From: Lingula anatina
Lineage: Eukaryota > Brachiopoda > Lingulata > Lingulida > Lingulidae
Assembly (NCBI RefSeq): GCF_001039355.2
Contig: NW_019775125.1
Coordinates: 344,780-408,779 of the forward strand
Direction of reading: 5' to 3'
DNA length: 64,000 nt
The notes under the pieces were generated by a model. That model was not told the origin of the DNA and did not search any database. It saw nothing but the letters and a program-made list of their open reading frames with translations. A program made the translations under genes and the position numbers. Below, in pieces: positions 10,550-22,884 of the stretch (the stretch's first letter is position 1; each line of letters opens with the position of its first letter).

Positions 10550-11293
10550 TTAACCAAATGGAACAACAGAAGGACATAAATTTGTGAGACAACAGCACAC
10601 TTTCACATCTTTGTCAATTGAAGGTACACTCTCTCCACTTTTCATCTTCAAAACCTCCCATGGTATAATACTGTCAAAAATTTTTAATTTTCTACAAAAC
10701 AAACCAATAACCTGATCTACATTAATGCATGCATTTGCAATATTTCTTGTCTTTTCTACTTCCATTGGATGCAGCTGTGACTTCCTCATGTAAAACTGGG
10801 AATTGCCAATATAGCATGGTAAAAATTGACAGATTCTTCAATGGAAAAACTATCTGCCATGACAATATCACCAGGTAAAAGATTGTACAGAAGTCCACTC
10901 TTCTGTGACTTGTTTATCTGAAGTTCTACCACCCCACCCTTCAGAAATAAAAGTGATTCAACCTTAAGGGGCTATCTCTATCAGGCACTTAATTGTATGG
11001 TGATGATTGTAATTAGATTATGTGTACACCTTGTTCAGAGACTCACTAGGTTTTTCTGTTTTGAGTTCGAAGCAATCTAGTAAAACAACTTTGTCATCAA
11101 ATTCTTTTCTGAACACCATTGGCATCAGTTCTCTTACATACTCCCTTTCTGGCCAGTGCACCAAAATACTCAGCTTTTTATAAAAAAAATACTGAGTGTG
11201 GAATGAAAACATCCCTGAATTGTGGCAAGTGACACATTTAACTAAAATGACATGTCTTGAAAAGTATAAATCATTCTTAATCTTATAAGACAA
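10550..11293 (-). pseudogene. DDE_Tnp_4 transposase remnant, copy 1
   Basis: Minus-strand frames give, in order, LVHWPEREYVRELMPMVF, the first catalytic Asp in LLDCFE, a NYNHHHTIKCLIEIAP block, TFISEGWGGRTSDK, and a C-terminal part with EVEKTRNIANACINVDQVIG and CCCLTNLCPSVV. This is the order in THAP-associated DDE_Tnp_4 transposases. Stops after KVYT and IAP, and frame changes near 10800, inactivate it. Confidence 0.8.
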
Positions 11294-11574
11294 AACAAAA
11301 ATTGAATTTCTTTTGTCAGGCTTTTTGACCTATTGCCCATTTGTGCTTCTATTAAATTAAATACTAGTTTCAAACTTCCTAAATTGGGCAATCCAGTATA
11401 AAATTAAACTTCGTTTGGATCTTTTTCATATACTTCAAACCTGTATAGATCACGACATGTGAAGGGCACTCTGCTGTCAGACTCTGCAAGTCTAACTTAA
11501 TTGTCATTTTCATTAAAGTTTGTGTGTCTTAAGTAATATTTGTGGGTCCCTGTACTTCACAGGTAGTGTGATAN

Positions 11575-11925
11575 CTCCCAGGCCGATCAAATAGGACGTT
11601 TTTTAAAGCCAAAAATTTACAAAATGAGCTTTTAATTTGTGTATTTGGATAAAGATATCGTTAGTTGGGCATTCTGACGGTATGAAGCAAATCCTTTAAA
11701 CCATGCATATACAATTACTGCGTCTCCGGCTGCCGTTCAGAAACGCCATGTCGAACATATTTTGCTACAGTGAGAAACATGGTACACTAGCGACTTGTTT
11801 TAGATCACTCAAGAAAGAATGCATACGTGCGACATCTAAGGAAAATCAATCAAGTATGCAACTGATCTATTAATAGTAATTGCACAGTGCATGTTACTAG
11901 ACCTTTGTCCTAACTCAGTAGTTAG
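11575..11925. other. Unassigned sequence between the two ISL2EU-like copies
   Basis: About 350 bp with no reading frame or repeat recognised. It starts at the N at 11574. Confidence 0.5.
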
Positions 11926-12227
11926 GAATCCTTTCTTTTCACGTGCGTCACAACTTTGAGTGTACAGTCCGCCATTTTACTACCCGAGCTGCTGATGTTT
12001 ACACGCTTTCCCATTGCTCATGAAGTTAGCCGTTTTCTTGTTAAATTTTTACTTGTTGGTTGTTTATTTGTTACTTTTTTAATTGTTATGGAGAAGAAGT
12101 CAAGTTCTTACAGAGAGTTGTTATCTGCAGACATTATGACGCCAAGATTGGAGAGATCGGCGTAGCCGTAGACCCGTACATGCTGTCTTCAAAGGACTAC
12201 ACATCAGACAAAGACTCATGACCAGAG

Positions 12228-12395
12228 GTGAACATAGCAGACAAAATCCACTTTCTGATCTTTCAAAAGTCAGCATACTCTAAGGAGGAAATGAGGAACT
12301 ATAAGTCGCTGGAAGCTTATAAACTGTTCCAGGATGGATGGGAGAAAGACGTCCTACACAAAAAAAGTGAATGGTCTTCACTTGTTGTGATCTAA
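12228..12395 (+). pseudogene. YqaJ-family N-terminal-like fragment, copy 2
   Basis: Same 55-codon block as copy 1, with the better preserved motif GWEKDV. An additional upstream stretch (12016-12227) has pieces such as DPYMLSSKDYTSD in broken frames and is absent from copy 1. Confidence 0.5.
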
Positions 12396-13282
12396 GGTAA
12401 TAAAACATTTTGCATAAATGCAGATTAAAACTTCGTGAAATCGATTTGATGTTGTTTTTATTTGCATGAGAGTTGACATTTCAAATTTCTTAATTTTTAT
12501 AACTGGCAGAAGGGGAGAATACCCTCTTTACTATTGGCTGTAGACACCTCTTAGATTAGTTTTTTTCATGTTTCATCATCACTGTGTTAAACTCAGGGGT
12601 AATTTGAAATGTTGAATTTTTTCCTGTGATGTGTACAAATAAAAATGATTATAAATTGCCCTCTTTTATGTTAAAGTAGCCCATGAAAAGTAATTAAATT
12701 AGACCTCAGTTGACAGTCCTCAAATATGTTCTAAATGTTGCTATATGAACTCTAATATGGCTCTGTCTATTCTTGTTTTCATGTGTATTAATTATTGCTC
12801 ATTTTTTCCCTTTTCATATTTAAGGTCCATCACTTACTACGTGTAGTATCCTGAGAGGTGAAGACCATCCTCCTTAAAATACGTTTTCCAATTACTCATC
12901 TTATGCAAGTGATAATGTATTCAAATGTTGTGAACTTCAAAATATGTGCATAACAACAGTGCAGTGATGTTAAATTATTTTTATTTCAAACAATTTTACT
13001 CCAATTTGTATTCTGTCATTCATTTTTTAGTTGAATTTGCCATGTTTCAGTGGAATTTTAGAATGTAATTAAGTTACATTTTTTCTATTCTTAGTTGTAG
13101 AAGTATTTTGGTCATGTTTCTCTGTGATCAAGTGGAATTTTTTTATAGCAAAAAATAAGGCAAATAAATTACTTTGAATTTATTTTCATGGGATTTATTT
13201 CTTTGTTTTACTTATAATTAAAATACTTCATGTATAGCAAATACATACACACTTCAATCTTTTCTTCACATGTTCCTTCCCT

Positions 13283-14380
13283 TTAACCAAATGGAACAAC
13301 AGAAGGACATAAATTTGTGAGACAACAGCACACTTTCACATCTTTGTCAATTGAAGGTACACTCTCTCCACTTTTCATCTTCAAAACCTCCCATGGTATA
13401 ATGCTGTCAAAATTTTTTAATTTTCTACAAAACAAACCAATAACCTGTTCTACATTAATGCATGCATTTGCAATTTTTCTTGTCTTTTCTACTTCCATTG
13501 GATGCAGCTGTGACTTCCCGGTGTGACTGAAATGCGCAATACAGCGCAATACAGCGCAACACAGTTCAATACACTTCAAAAATCAAATCCAGTTGCAATT
13601 ACACAAAAGAAATGACCATTTCCAGCAAAGCAGGGTGGTATAAAAACAACCTATATTACTAGGTAAGTAATATCGTTGATATAACTTAACCAATCAGCAA
13701 GACTTTTATATTGTCCCGTTGGCAGCCATGTTGGCGAGTGGCTTTTCTTGGATATATTACTGGCCAAGAAGAGCTACTCGCCAACATGGCGACTGACCAA
13801 ACAATGAAAACATTGTCAAGTTAGATCAGTAATATTAATTACTATGTACTATGTTTTGCTTTTATATCACCCTATTTTATTTGAGATTACACTTTCCTGT
13901 GTTTACTTGCAACTGGACTTGTGTTATGAAGTGTATTGCGCTGTGTTGCACTGTATTGCAGTGTATTGCGCATTTCAGTCACACCCGTGACTTCCTCATG
14001 TAAAACTGGGAATTGCCAATTTAGCATGGTAAAAATTGACAGATTCTTCAATGGAAAAACTATCTGCCATGACAATATCACCAGGTAAAAGATTGTCCAG
14101 AAGTCCACTCTTCTGTGACTTGTTTATCTGAAGTTCTACCACCCCACCCTTCAGAAATAAAAGTGATTCAACCTTAAGGGGCTATCTCTATCAGACACTT
14201 AATTGTATGGTGATGAGTGTAATTAGATTATGTGTACACCTTGTTCAGAGACTCACTAGGTTTTTCTATTTTGAGTTCGAAGCAATCTAGTAAAACAACT
14301 TTGTCATCAAATTCTTTTAGTAACACATGGCATCGGTTCTCTAACATGCTCCCTTTCTGGCCAGTGCACCAAAATACTCA
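13283..14380 (-). pseudogene. DDE_Tnp_4 transposase remnant, copy 2, split by a MITE
   Basis: The minus strand carries the WPERE, LLDCFE, HHTIKCLIEIAP and GWGGRTSDK blocks at 14380-13996, and the C-terminal block with EVEKTRKIANACINVEQVIG and LTNLCPSVVPF at 13518-13283. The 468-bp MITE at 13519-13986 sits between them. Stops and indels match those of copy 1, so decay predates the separation of the copies. Confidence 0.8.
13519..13986. mobile_element. 468-bp foldback MITE with 9-bp target duplication
   Basis: GTGACTTCC at 13510-13518 is repeated at 13987-13995. The ends are long inverted repeats starting GGTGTGACTGAAATGCGCAA. The middle also folds back (GCCATGTTGGCGAGT against ACTCGCCAACATGGC). 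Copy 1 at about 10780 is the empty site. The superfamily is undecided; a duplication of 8-9 bp would fit hAT, P or Merlin. Confidence 0.85.
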
Positions 14381-14705
14381 GCCTTTTATAAAAAAAAAAT
14401 ACTGAGTGTGGAATGAAAACATCCCTGAATTGTGGCAAGTGACACATTTAACTGAACTGACATGTCTTGAAAAGTATAAATCATTCTTAATCTTATAAGG
14501 CATAACAAAAATTGGGCAATCCAGTATAAAATTAAACTTCGTTTGGATCTTTTTCATATACTTCAAACCTGTATAGATCACGACATGTAAAGGGCACTCT
14601 GCTGTCAGACTCTGCAAGTCTAACTTAATTGTCATTTTCAATTGTTATTAAAGTTTGTGTGTCTTTAGTGATATTTGTGGGTCCCTGTACTTCACAGGTA
14701 GTGTG

Positions 14706-14957
14706 CTAAATATCTTGTTCAATGCCCTCACCAGCGTAAAAGGAATATTCGCCATCACTGATACTCTTATTTTGAAGTTGAGGGTGTTCACATCCTGGCC
14801 TTGTTTTTTTTAAAGGTTCATACGTGTAAGTGAAGTTATTGCATCTGCACGTTGCCTTATTCCCCACGCTGACTGGCACACCTATATCTACTGGTGGCTG
14901 ATACTGGAGTACATGCTGAATGGCATGTTGGAAGCCAGGGTGGGCTGGTACTGTCAT
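14706..14957 (-). pseudogene. Middle exon of the ISL2EU-like transposase (probable)
   Basis: An 83-codon minus-strand frame with the segment QYQPPVDIGVPVSVGNKA, between the THAP-like exon and the DDE domain. No domain recognised; the assignment rests on position. Confidence 0.4.
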
Positions 14958-15262
14958 GCAGATAGGTTTTGATACCTAGAAAATGACAAAAACAATTCAT
15001 TGTTAATAAAAACCTATATGTTTATTAACAAATACAGACATTGGATTGCATGGGTATTATGAAGTAAACGTGGTTAAATGTGCATTAAGCAGGAGGCATG
15101 TACGTGACACAAATTGCCCAGCATAAACAGGACGTAATACATATTAAGATTGACAGAAAGACTACACCTGACAGGCAGAGCATGTCTAGTTGTCATCGTC
15201 AATAATCACACACACACTATGAGTTTAAAAAAAAAACACAAACAAATGAAATTTATACGTAC

Positions 15263-15459
15263 CGCCGACAATGGTTCCATCCCATTTCTCCTCCGAGGTG
15301 ATATCTTTCTTGTTTATTGCCACCTTCCATAACCTTCGCCTTTCCTCAAACAACTTTTGCGTCTCCTCGCCTTCAGCTTTGATGGGGCCTATTATGGAAA
15401 CTAGTACCTTACTGTGAACTCGGTCTATTGGTACATCCAGCTATGCCACATACTTGCAT
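15263..15459 (-). pseudogene. THAP-like zinc-finger exon of the transposase
   Basis: From ATG at 15459-15457 the minus strand reads MQVCGIAGCTNRPSSQ, a C-x4-C start typical of THAP domains, then a stop. In other frames it continues TSFHNRP and ETQKLFEERRRLWKVAINKK, matching the central Trp region. It ends at a GTACGT donor (15262-15261). THAP domains bind the transposon ends in such elements. Confidence 0.5.
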
Positions 15460-15600
15460 GACTGTACTTTATGATAAAAAGCAACAAACTTCGTCACGTT
15501 TTCATGCTCTGTCCTGGGCACGCTCGGCTGGTTCTGGGGTAAAAAAAATGGCGGACCCCGGAAGTACGCACGGACTGTGACGCAAGGAGAAAACAAAGGA

Positions 15601-16081
15601 TAGGATGCTTGGATAAAAAGCTTCTATTCAACTCGCTTAGACCTAGGGCGTGATGCTACTATCATCCGCCAAATCAAAGCTGAAACAATAACTGCCCCTT
15701 GAACCTGTCCATTTTTTAATCGTCAAATAATTTGTGATTTCATTGAACGTCTTTGATCGAAAGCTTTCAAGTGACAATAACCGAACCGTGTGGTGATTAT
15801 TTATTAAAGCGTAGGTTTATTCATCATGATCTATTTTGCAAACAATACTTGCCTAGATTGTGCTTTGATTGATCATCGTCACTGTTTAGCTACTCGCCTA
15901 TAATGCGTGCTGAACGACAGACAACTTATAAATATTATATGTGTTACTGTGCAAATTAACACATTTAGTTAAAATATAACGAAGTCGGTGATTTAATCCA
16001 TCCAACATATTTATATTTGTTCTTTTAAAACCAGTGTAAGGTTAACGCCAAATCAAAGCAAGCCTTGCAGACTGGTTTTGT
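15601..16081. other. Intergenic, nothing recognised
   Basis: No gene or repeat boundary seen. Confidence 0.5.
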
Positions 16082-18240
16082 TTCAACTGTCGTATATTAA
16101 GTAAAGCTAAGTAAAGCCAGTTTCTACTTCGCAGTGTTCATCCCAGCTATAAAACTGCATGAAGGATAACAAGACTCCGTAGCGAATTAACTTTCACAAT
16201 GCCCTGTGCTTCAGGTTTCCAGGAGTCCCGTGTAACACAATAATATCGAAGAGTATGGCCTGAGAGTAATACAAATATGAGGCCGTGTATGAAAGATTTT
16301 ACAAATTAGAAATTCAAGAATTTAAACATGCTAGGTACGTGCACATCACTTAATAAGTCATTTCACAAAAATCGCATCTAATTGTTTAGATTAACCTTTA
16401 CTTTTATCGATCTCATGTTTCAACCACCTAAAAGAAATATAGTGAACATGAGGAAAAGTAACACGTTTACATGCAGGCGAAGGAGTTATACTTCAATATT
16501 AATCGCGAACAATATCAACAGCGACTCAAGACCGTTGCCTGTCTTTCACACTTTTACACAAACAAACGAAGGTTTAATAAAGGGAGTCGCGGCGCGATAT
16601 CTATCAAAGCTCAGGCAGATTTGACCTGCTGGGGCTCCAGGCTATGTGTAGAACTGAAGACAAATCCATAGAACTGCAACATGAACGCCTATGAAACCTG
16701 TCATATAGAAAGCTAATGTTTGTTAAAGGCTTCCTAAAAATTGATCAATTTGATTAGTGTTATACCCACGGCTCCATTTACTTTCTTTTCTTAGCATGCG
16801 TGCCCACTGTCCTCCCCCCTCAGCACTTTCCTAGTCATTCATACCATGTAAATATAGTGATTATAATCTGGAAACTTGTAGCTTTGTCATTCGTCTCGAA
16901 ATAGGGTGGGGGAACAGGAAACCTGTTATGGCGTTTTTTTGCAGAACCCACCTTATGCCATGCTAATTATCAGTTTATTCAGTTACTTAAGATGTATATG
17001 TTAAAACCAAAAAACAAACGCTCAGGCACGGTCAGCTCACGACTCCTATCTTCCAATTCAGTAACAGTTAACATAAACTGATCCTGGCATAACCGAGCTA
17101 TTTCGAACAAATAAATGACATTAATGAACATTGTGTATCAAACGTTTTGATACGATCTAAATAAATGGACGAGGAGGAATACGGTATTAGTTACTATTTA
17201 CCTCTGGCGTTAACTTCGCCCTGCTATATAAATGAACAAATGTTGCAGACTGTAACAAAAAAAAAAAAAAAAATCTTATAGTGTTTTTATGACATATGAT
17301 TTACACATTGGAAAGTGAAACACTCCTCGACTTTAACGAATCACCTGACGTAAACTGTCTACCCACGCTCCCCTGAAAAAAACTCAGGTTGAGGTTACAA
17401 TTACGTCGCTCGCCTAAATCCATATGCTACTGGAATATATATTTAAGGACAAATTAAGCTTTTTTTACATTGAATATAGTCACTAGGTGCATTTCGCTGA
17501 GTGTTTACAAGATCTAGCGACGCATTTTATCGCCACGCGTTCTAGTCTGATTAATCAGTGGGTGTTTATTATGAATCGGAGAATCAGGAGATACAGTATT
17601 CAAGGAAATAGTTTCACGAAATGAACGAGAGTAAAATATAAGTCGGCACAAATATAAGTCATACAACAATGAGTCATGTTATGGGCCATGTCGGATTATA
17701 ATGGCATACCTTGATGCAAAACAGTCTATCGTTTCTTCCACCGCGAGTCCCTTTATTTAATGTATTGTATTACTCATTACCCATTTCATTTGACACTCTC
17801 TCTTTTTCTCTCCCTCCCCTTTCTCTTATTAGAAGGAGGGTAAATAATTAAGCACTCAAAATCTGCATCATCAATCTTCAGGAAAAAATAAGTCAACGAA
17901 CCAGTGGGCTGATTCACAACATCCGACACAGCAGAATGAATCAAATGACAGGTAGCACAAATTTATATGCAGTTAGCTATAGTGTCACTACATACATAAC
18001 CAGCTGCACGCGCGAAGCTGTTGAACAAAAGGATAGTTCGTTACGGGAGACCGTTTGTTTACATAAGTACTCTAAGGGGGCATGGCTACCCAGGCGACCA
18101 GGGGATTAGGCTAGTTACTACACGCCGTCAACAATCGTTTAGCGACCCTATCATTATACACCCCCTCTATTGTATTTTCCACCGCATTAATCGCAGTGTA
18201 ATCTTCAAATGGTCCACGGGGTAAATATACACATTCTTAA
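16082..18240 (+). repeat. Duplicated unit 1
   Basis: The blocks at about 16090-16640 and 17680-18230 recur in the same order at 18250-18642 and 20100-21440, at roughly 85-90 percent identity by eye. Landmarks are the AGCTATAAAACTGCATGAAG and CACGCGCGAAGCTGTTGAAC runs. No coding sequence was recognised. Confidence 0.75.
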
Positions 18241-18643
18241 TACTCGTACGGTAAATTAAGTAAAGCTACGTAAAGCCTGTTTCTAGTTCATCCAAGCTAT
18301 AAAACTGCATGAAGGAAAACAAGTCTCTGTAGCCAATTAACTTTCGCAATGCCCTGTGCTTTAGAGTCCCATGTTATACAATAAAATGAGTATGGCCTGA
18401 GAGAAATATAAATATGAGGCCGTGTATGAAAGATGTTTCAAATAATAAAAATTAAGAATTTAAACATGTTAGGTACATGCACATCACTTAATAAGTCATT
18501 TCACAAAAATCGCATCTAATTTTTCAGATTAACCTCCACTTTTATCGATCTCAACGCCTTGTCTGATGTTTACATGTAGGCGAAGGAGGTATACTCCAAT
18601 ATTAATTGCGAACAATATCAACAGCGACTCAAGAATGTTGCCN

Positions 18644-19035
18644 TGCACGTTTACGTAGTTGAACATGGAAAAGTTTGGAACACCTTACCCTCTGAAATAC
18701 AAGCAGCAGGTGACATAGATACTTTAAAAAAGCTTTTGAAAACTCATATTTTTAGAATAGCCTATCAGTAACTATCATATAGTTAATTTTAGTTTTTAAT
18801 AAGGTGTACTGTAATTTTATGATTAATTTTAAATGTTGTCACTTTAGGTTCTTATCATTTTAGAATATGAATAATTGGTTCTTTAAATTAGTTCTTAGTC
18901 CTTTAAAATTGTAATGTGTTCTTATATTAGTATTGTGTTATTTAGCTCTTTTAAGTGAATGTTGTAAGGCGCATTGAGATTTTTAATGGAATGCGCCATA
19001 GAAAAATAAATTATTATTATTATTATTATTATTAA
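18644..19035 (+). mobile_element. 3' end of a CR1/L2-like LINE
   Basis: Reads VWNTLPSEIQAAGDIDTLKK and LLKTHIFRIAY before a stop, the usual C-terminus of many CR1/L2-type ORF2 proteins. A 3' UTR with GCGCATTGAGA and GCGCCATAGAAAAATAAA follows, then an (ATT)n tail at 19010-19035. The 5' part is cut by the N. Confidence 0.75.
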
Positions 19036-20084
19036 AGTTTTCAACTGATAATAAAAAACATCAGGCTTAAAACGAAATAGAATGTATAGAAATTTAAACT
19101 GTTACTCTGGTGGCATTGCGTCATGGCTATGAATCTGACATGGAGTTTAGTCCGAAATATTAGTGAATTTAGAATTAATAGCTAAAACGTTAATTGACAT
19201 CTGCCCTAATTTGTCAGATAACAAAAAATGCCGGTGATCCAAGCGGAGGATAAGCTTCCTGAAGGTAGGGGCGACGAACGGCGACGATGTTTTTTTAAAC
19301 AACTTACCTGCCTGACAGTGCACGTGTATTAGTTACGAAAAGGCCTTTTTCATCAGGCGTATGTTATTAATTACTTCATGTCACAAAGTTAATTTATGAT
19401 AAGGCATTAGATGAAGGCATTGTACGCAACCAGACTTGCAGAATGCTGGAAAAACTACATTGCTGCGATGAACCAAGCTAACAGAGGGCTGCGATTTTAT
19501 GAAGAGCGAAAGCGGAAGCTTCGTGAAGATTAACACTAAAGGTCACCGTTTATTCAACGACTTATTTTTCATACAAACTCACAAGAAATTATATTCAATT
19601 TTCCGTACTGATTCAATTTTCCGTACTGTTTTTGTTCTATTGCCTTTTGGGTGATTAGCTCGTGGTAGAAACATTGAATTACATCGTGTAATGAACTCAT
19701 CAAACCAAACTGTTTTATCTGTCACGTGCCCTCTTTTGCCAACTTTAAGACAGCTGCTACTCTTGTTGCTTATTAAGAAAATGAAACTTGTGGTCAATAA
19801 CTCCCCATCATATACTTTTTTATTCTCTAACCATGACAAGCAAATAGTGAAAGATATACATTTAAGATATTAACTTAACGATACATTCTGTAATAGCTCA
19901 CAATCAGTGTAGATGGACCTTGAATATAAAGTTATTTATTGCAAAATAAATTTATATGCGATTTTACCTCTGTCGTTTGTGTTATTTCAAACAAAACGAT
20001 TTCCTGAAAGATCAACTTTAAAATGTATGACTATTCAGCAAAATAATGTAATTTAATACAACTATGAGTAATGTATTTAAAGTA
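19036..20084. other. Intergenic, nothing recognised
   Basis: AT-rich with short overlapping frames of poor quality on both strands (for example 19579-19873). No motif supports a gene. Confidence 0.5.
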
Positions 20085-20270
20085 CGGCCGTATATGCAAT
20101 GGGCCATGTGGGATTATAATTGCATACCTTGATGCAAAACAGTCTATCGTTTCTTCCACCGCGAGTCCCTTTAATTAATGTATTATATTACTCTTTACCC
20201 TTTTTATTTGACACTGTCTCTGTTTCTCTCCTTTTTTCCTTTCTCTTGTAAGAAGGAGGGTTAATAGTTA

Positions 20271-21090
20271 GTTAAATTGATTTATTTCAGTGACAATGCC
20301 GAATATATACAAATATAATACAATAATGTGAATATATAAGTAACGGCCCAGCCCTATGGGCTTACAGAGTCACCGGTTACCAAACATTAGTTGTATAGAG
20401 CTTCTTTCTGACCTGAAAGCAGTTAAAGAGAAACCTCGCTGTGCTTCTATGAAAATCTGTAAAAAGCACTTGAGGTCTCTCTTTAACCACTTCCAGGTCA
20501 TGAAAGATAAGATCACCCACTTTTACTTTTTCAAACCATTTTTTTCTTAAATCTTTATAAATTGGACAATCAAATAAAAAATGATACTCATCTTCTACTT
20601 TTTGTGTGTTACAAAGAAAACATAGTCTGTCATCTAATTTTTTGTTAACAAAGCGGCCCGTTTCTACATGTAATGGAAGAACCCCTGATCAAAACGGGGC
20701 CATGATCGATCTTTCCGCAGCTTTTAAATTGTACTTAACATAATTTTCCACAAATAAATTTTCTTTAAGTTTTCTGTAGACCCTTAACTTTGTTTTTTTA
20801 ATACTGCTTCTTTCCAGGCTCTCTCCTGCAGTTTAAATAATATGTTCTTTATAACGCCAACATCACAATAAACTAAATCAATAAACAAATGCTCCATTTC
20901 ACAAACAGCTAAAACTCGAGAGACATGAACACACCAATTAATGTTACCCTCTTTTGCCAAGTCATAATCTCTAATGAAAATTTGTTTTGTGATCCTATCG
21001 TCACTCATGCTCAAAAGTCTGTTCCACAATCTTATAAGGTGCAACCATCTTTTATACTTAGTATTCATCCAACCTATATCTCCTTCTATG
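20271..21090 (-). mobile_element. 5'-truncated LINE, ORF2 C-terminus
   Basis: The minus strand gives MNTKYKRWLHLIRLWNRL and SMSDDRITKQIFIRDYDLA, then a terminal Cys/His block with LCFLCNTQKVEDEYHFLFDC, as in the ORF2 tail of RT-type LINEs. Several stops are present. Unit 1 of the flanking duplication gives the empty site between about 17860 and 17870. Confidence 0.75.
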
Positions 21091-21671
21091 GCCAGAAGCA
21101 CTCAAAATATGCATCACCAATCTTCAGAAAAGAATGAGTGAATGAACCATTGGACTGGCCCAAAACGTCCGACACAGCAGAATAAATAAAATAACAGCTT
21201 TCACAGATTTAACTGCAGTTATCTGTATGGTGTCAGTATAAACATAATCCGCTGCACGCGCGAAGCTGTTGAACAAAAAGATAGTTCTCCATAGAAGACC
21301 TTTTGTTTACATAAGTACTCTAAGGGGGCGTGCCTACCCAGGCGACAAGAGGATTAGGCTAGTCACTTTATTCCGTCAAAATCGTTTAGCGACCCTATCA
21401 TTATCACACTCCCTCTATTGTATTTTCTGACGTTATAATTGTATCTAATCTTCTTACGTTAGATGGCAAAAATGCACACATACATAATATTAGGACGGTA
21501 GATTGTTTTATGTAAATTTTAGTTAATTCCAACGCCTCTTTAATATTTTATAAGAAAACCTGATATGTTCATCACACCAAGGTGTGTTGACTTTGGCTAT
21601 GAGTAAAAATCAGGATCATCGGGATTAGATAACATGGGTGATAAGAGAAAGTGACTTCCAGGATTTATATA

Positions 21672-22882
21672 CAACATTGGTCAAAAAGGTTGTCCCACCC
21701 CCCATTCCATGTGCTTTTGTTTACAAATAATCACCTCACAAATTGTCGTAAAAAGTGCATTTTATTCCATATACCGCATCTGACATGATTAATGGTTAAG
21801 TAAATACAAATTTGTGGTGACGATATCCATATTTTATGTTATTTTTTCAAGTTTATGACATGTACCCCCTCAAATGCAATGTTTCACTGTGATTTCCACA
21901 AAGGTAAAGAAATGTCCATTAAATTTAAAAGATGCCACCAAATTTCACCAAATTTACACACAATTAGCATTAGTATGTGCTCGATAAATGCCACGTGTTT
22001 AATAGCGAGTGTGCCAACCACTGCAATTATCTCCTGTAGGCGGCGTAACAACCTTTAAGAAGGGTAACACTCCTGTTGAGGAGTTGGTCAAGGTTATTAC
22101 GAGGTTACCTCTCCTCTGCATTGCACACCCCAATTCACGCCACAGGTGCTCAGTAGGGTTAATATCAGGGTTCAAAGATGGTTGCCCCATCCTCAGAACA
22201 ATATGTTTCTGTAACAGACCACTTGCCAGACGAGAGCTGTGAGCAAGCGTGCTGTCATGATGGAAACTGAAGTAAGCTCTTGCAGATGGAGTGAGAAATC
22301 AGCTGAGAATGTACGTTTGGTAATCCCAGAAGCACCGGAACCTGGCCAACCGTCAATGGTAGGAATCTGGTTTTGCTGAAAGAATAAAGGTATTTCTTGT
22401 ATCTCATAGGTGGTCAAATGAGGGTCCGTAGACAGGTTGCAGAATGCCTCTTGAAAGGGTGTGTGAAGAATAATACCGCCTGCGGTGTCAGATCGGTCCG
22501 TTTTTGGAGATCATTCCAAGCCCATAGTATTAGTACATTGTTCCCTCTGGAACAGAACGTTACTGGGGCATTTTAACGTAACATTCTCAACAGATATCTC
22601 ACTCCATTTGGAAGAGGTGACTTCAGGGATGCTACCGACTTCATCTTGACAACTCACTAGACTGGCGGATTTGAGGGGGTTCATTTTATAAATTTGAAAA
22701 AATGGTATAAAATGAGGATATTTTCACCATTTCACCATATTGTATTTTCGTAACCATTAACCATGATGAATATTGTATCTGAAATAAAAAGCACTGTTTA
22801 TAACATTTACACCTGTGAGGTGATCATTTGTAAATAAAAGCACATGACATTGGAGGTGGGACAACCTTTTTGACCAATGTTG
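21672..22882 (-). mobile_element. Tc1/mariner element, TIR to TIR, decayed transposase
   Basis: The 1211-bp element starts CAACATTGGTCAAAAAGGTT and ends with its complement. Both ends are flanked by TA (21670-21671 and 22883-22884), and similarity between the arms extends about 70 bp. On the minus strand are HHDSTLAHSSRLASGLLQKH (second Asp) and NPDINPTEHLWRELG (final acidic residue), then GWHTRY at the C-terminus near 21999. Multiple frame changes make it inactive. The N-terminal domain is poorly recognisable. Confidence 0.88.
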
Positions 22883-22884
22883 TA

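Larger units (their letters stand above)
9229..11573. mobile_element. ISL2EU-like DNA transposon, copy 1, truncated at an N
   Basis: The left end (TTCTTTTCACGTGCGTCAC) matches that of copy 2. Inside are a YqaJ-type fragment on + and a decayed DDE transposase on -, facing each other. The element stops at the N at 11574. Relative to copy 2 it lacks about 200 bp before the YqaJ fragment, has about 150 bp extra near 10003-10150, and lacks the MITE. Confidence 0.65.
11926..15600. mobile_element. ISL2EU-like DNA transposon, copy 2, near full length
   Basis: The ends match imperfectly as inverted repeats: CCTTTCTTTTCACGTGCGTC on the left against CCTTTGTTTTCTCCTTGCGT read inward from the right, both followed by a GTCCGCCATTT block. 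The + strand holds the YqaJ-type fragment. The - strand holds a THAP-like exon (15263-15459), a middle exon (14706-14957) and the DDE domain (13283-14380), split by a MITE. From memory of the ISL2EU superfamily, coupling of a THAP/DDE transposase with a YqaJ protein is its hallmark. All reading frames are broken. Confidence 0.6.
18245..21480 (+). repeat. Duplicated unit 2, interrupted by an N and two LINE pieces
   Basis: Partner of 16082-18240. The first block stops at the N at 18643. The second block is split by a minus-oriented LINE fragment between about 20271 and 21090 that unit 1 lacks. Confidence 0.7.
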
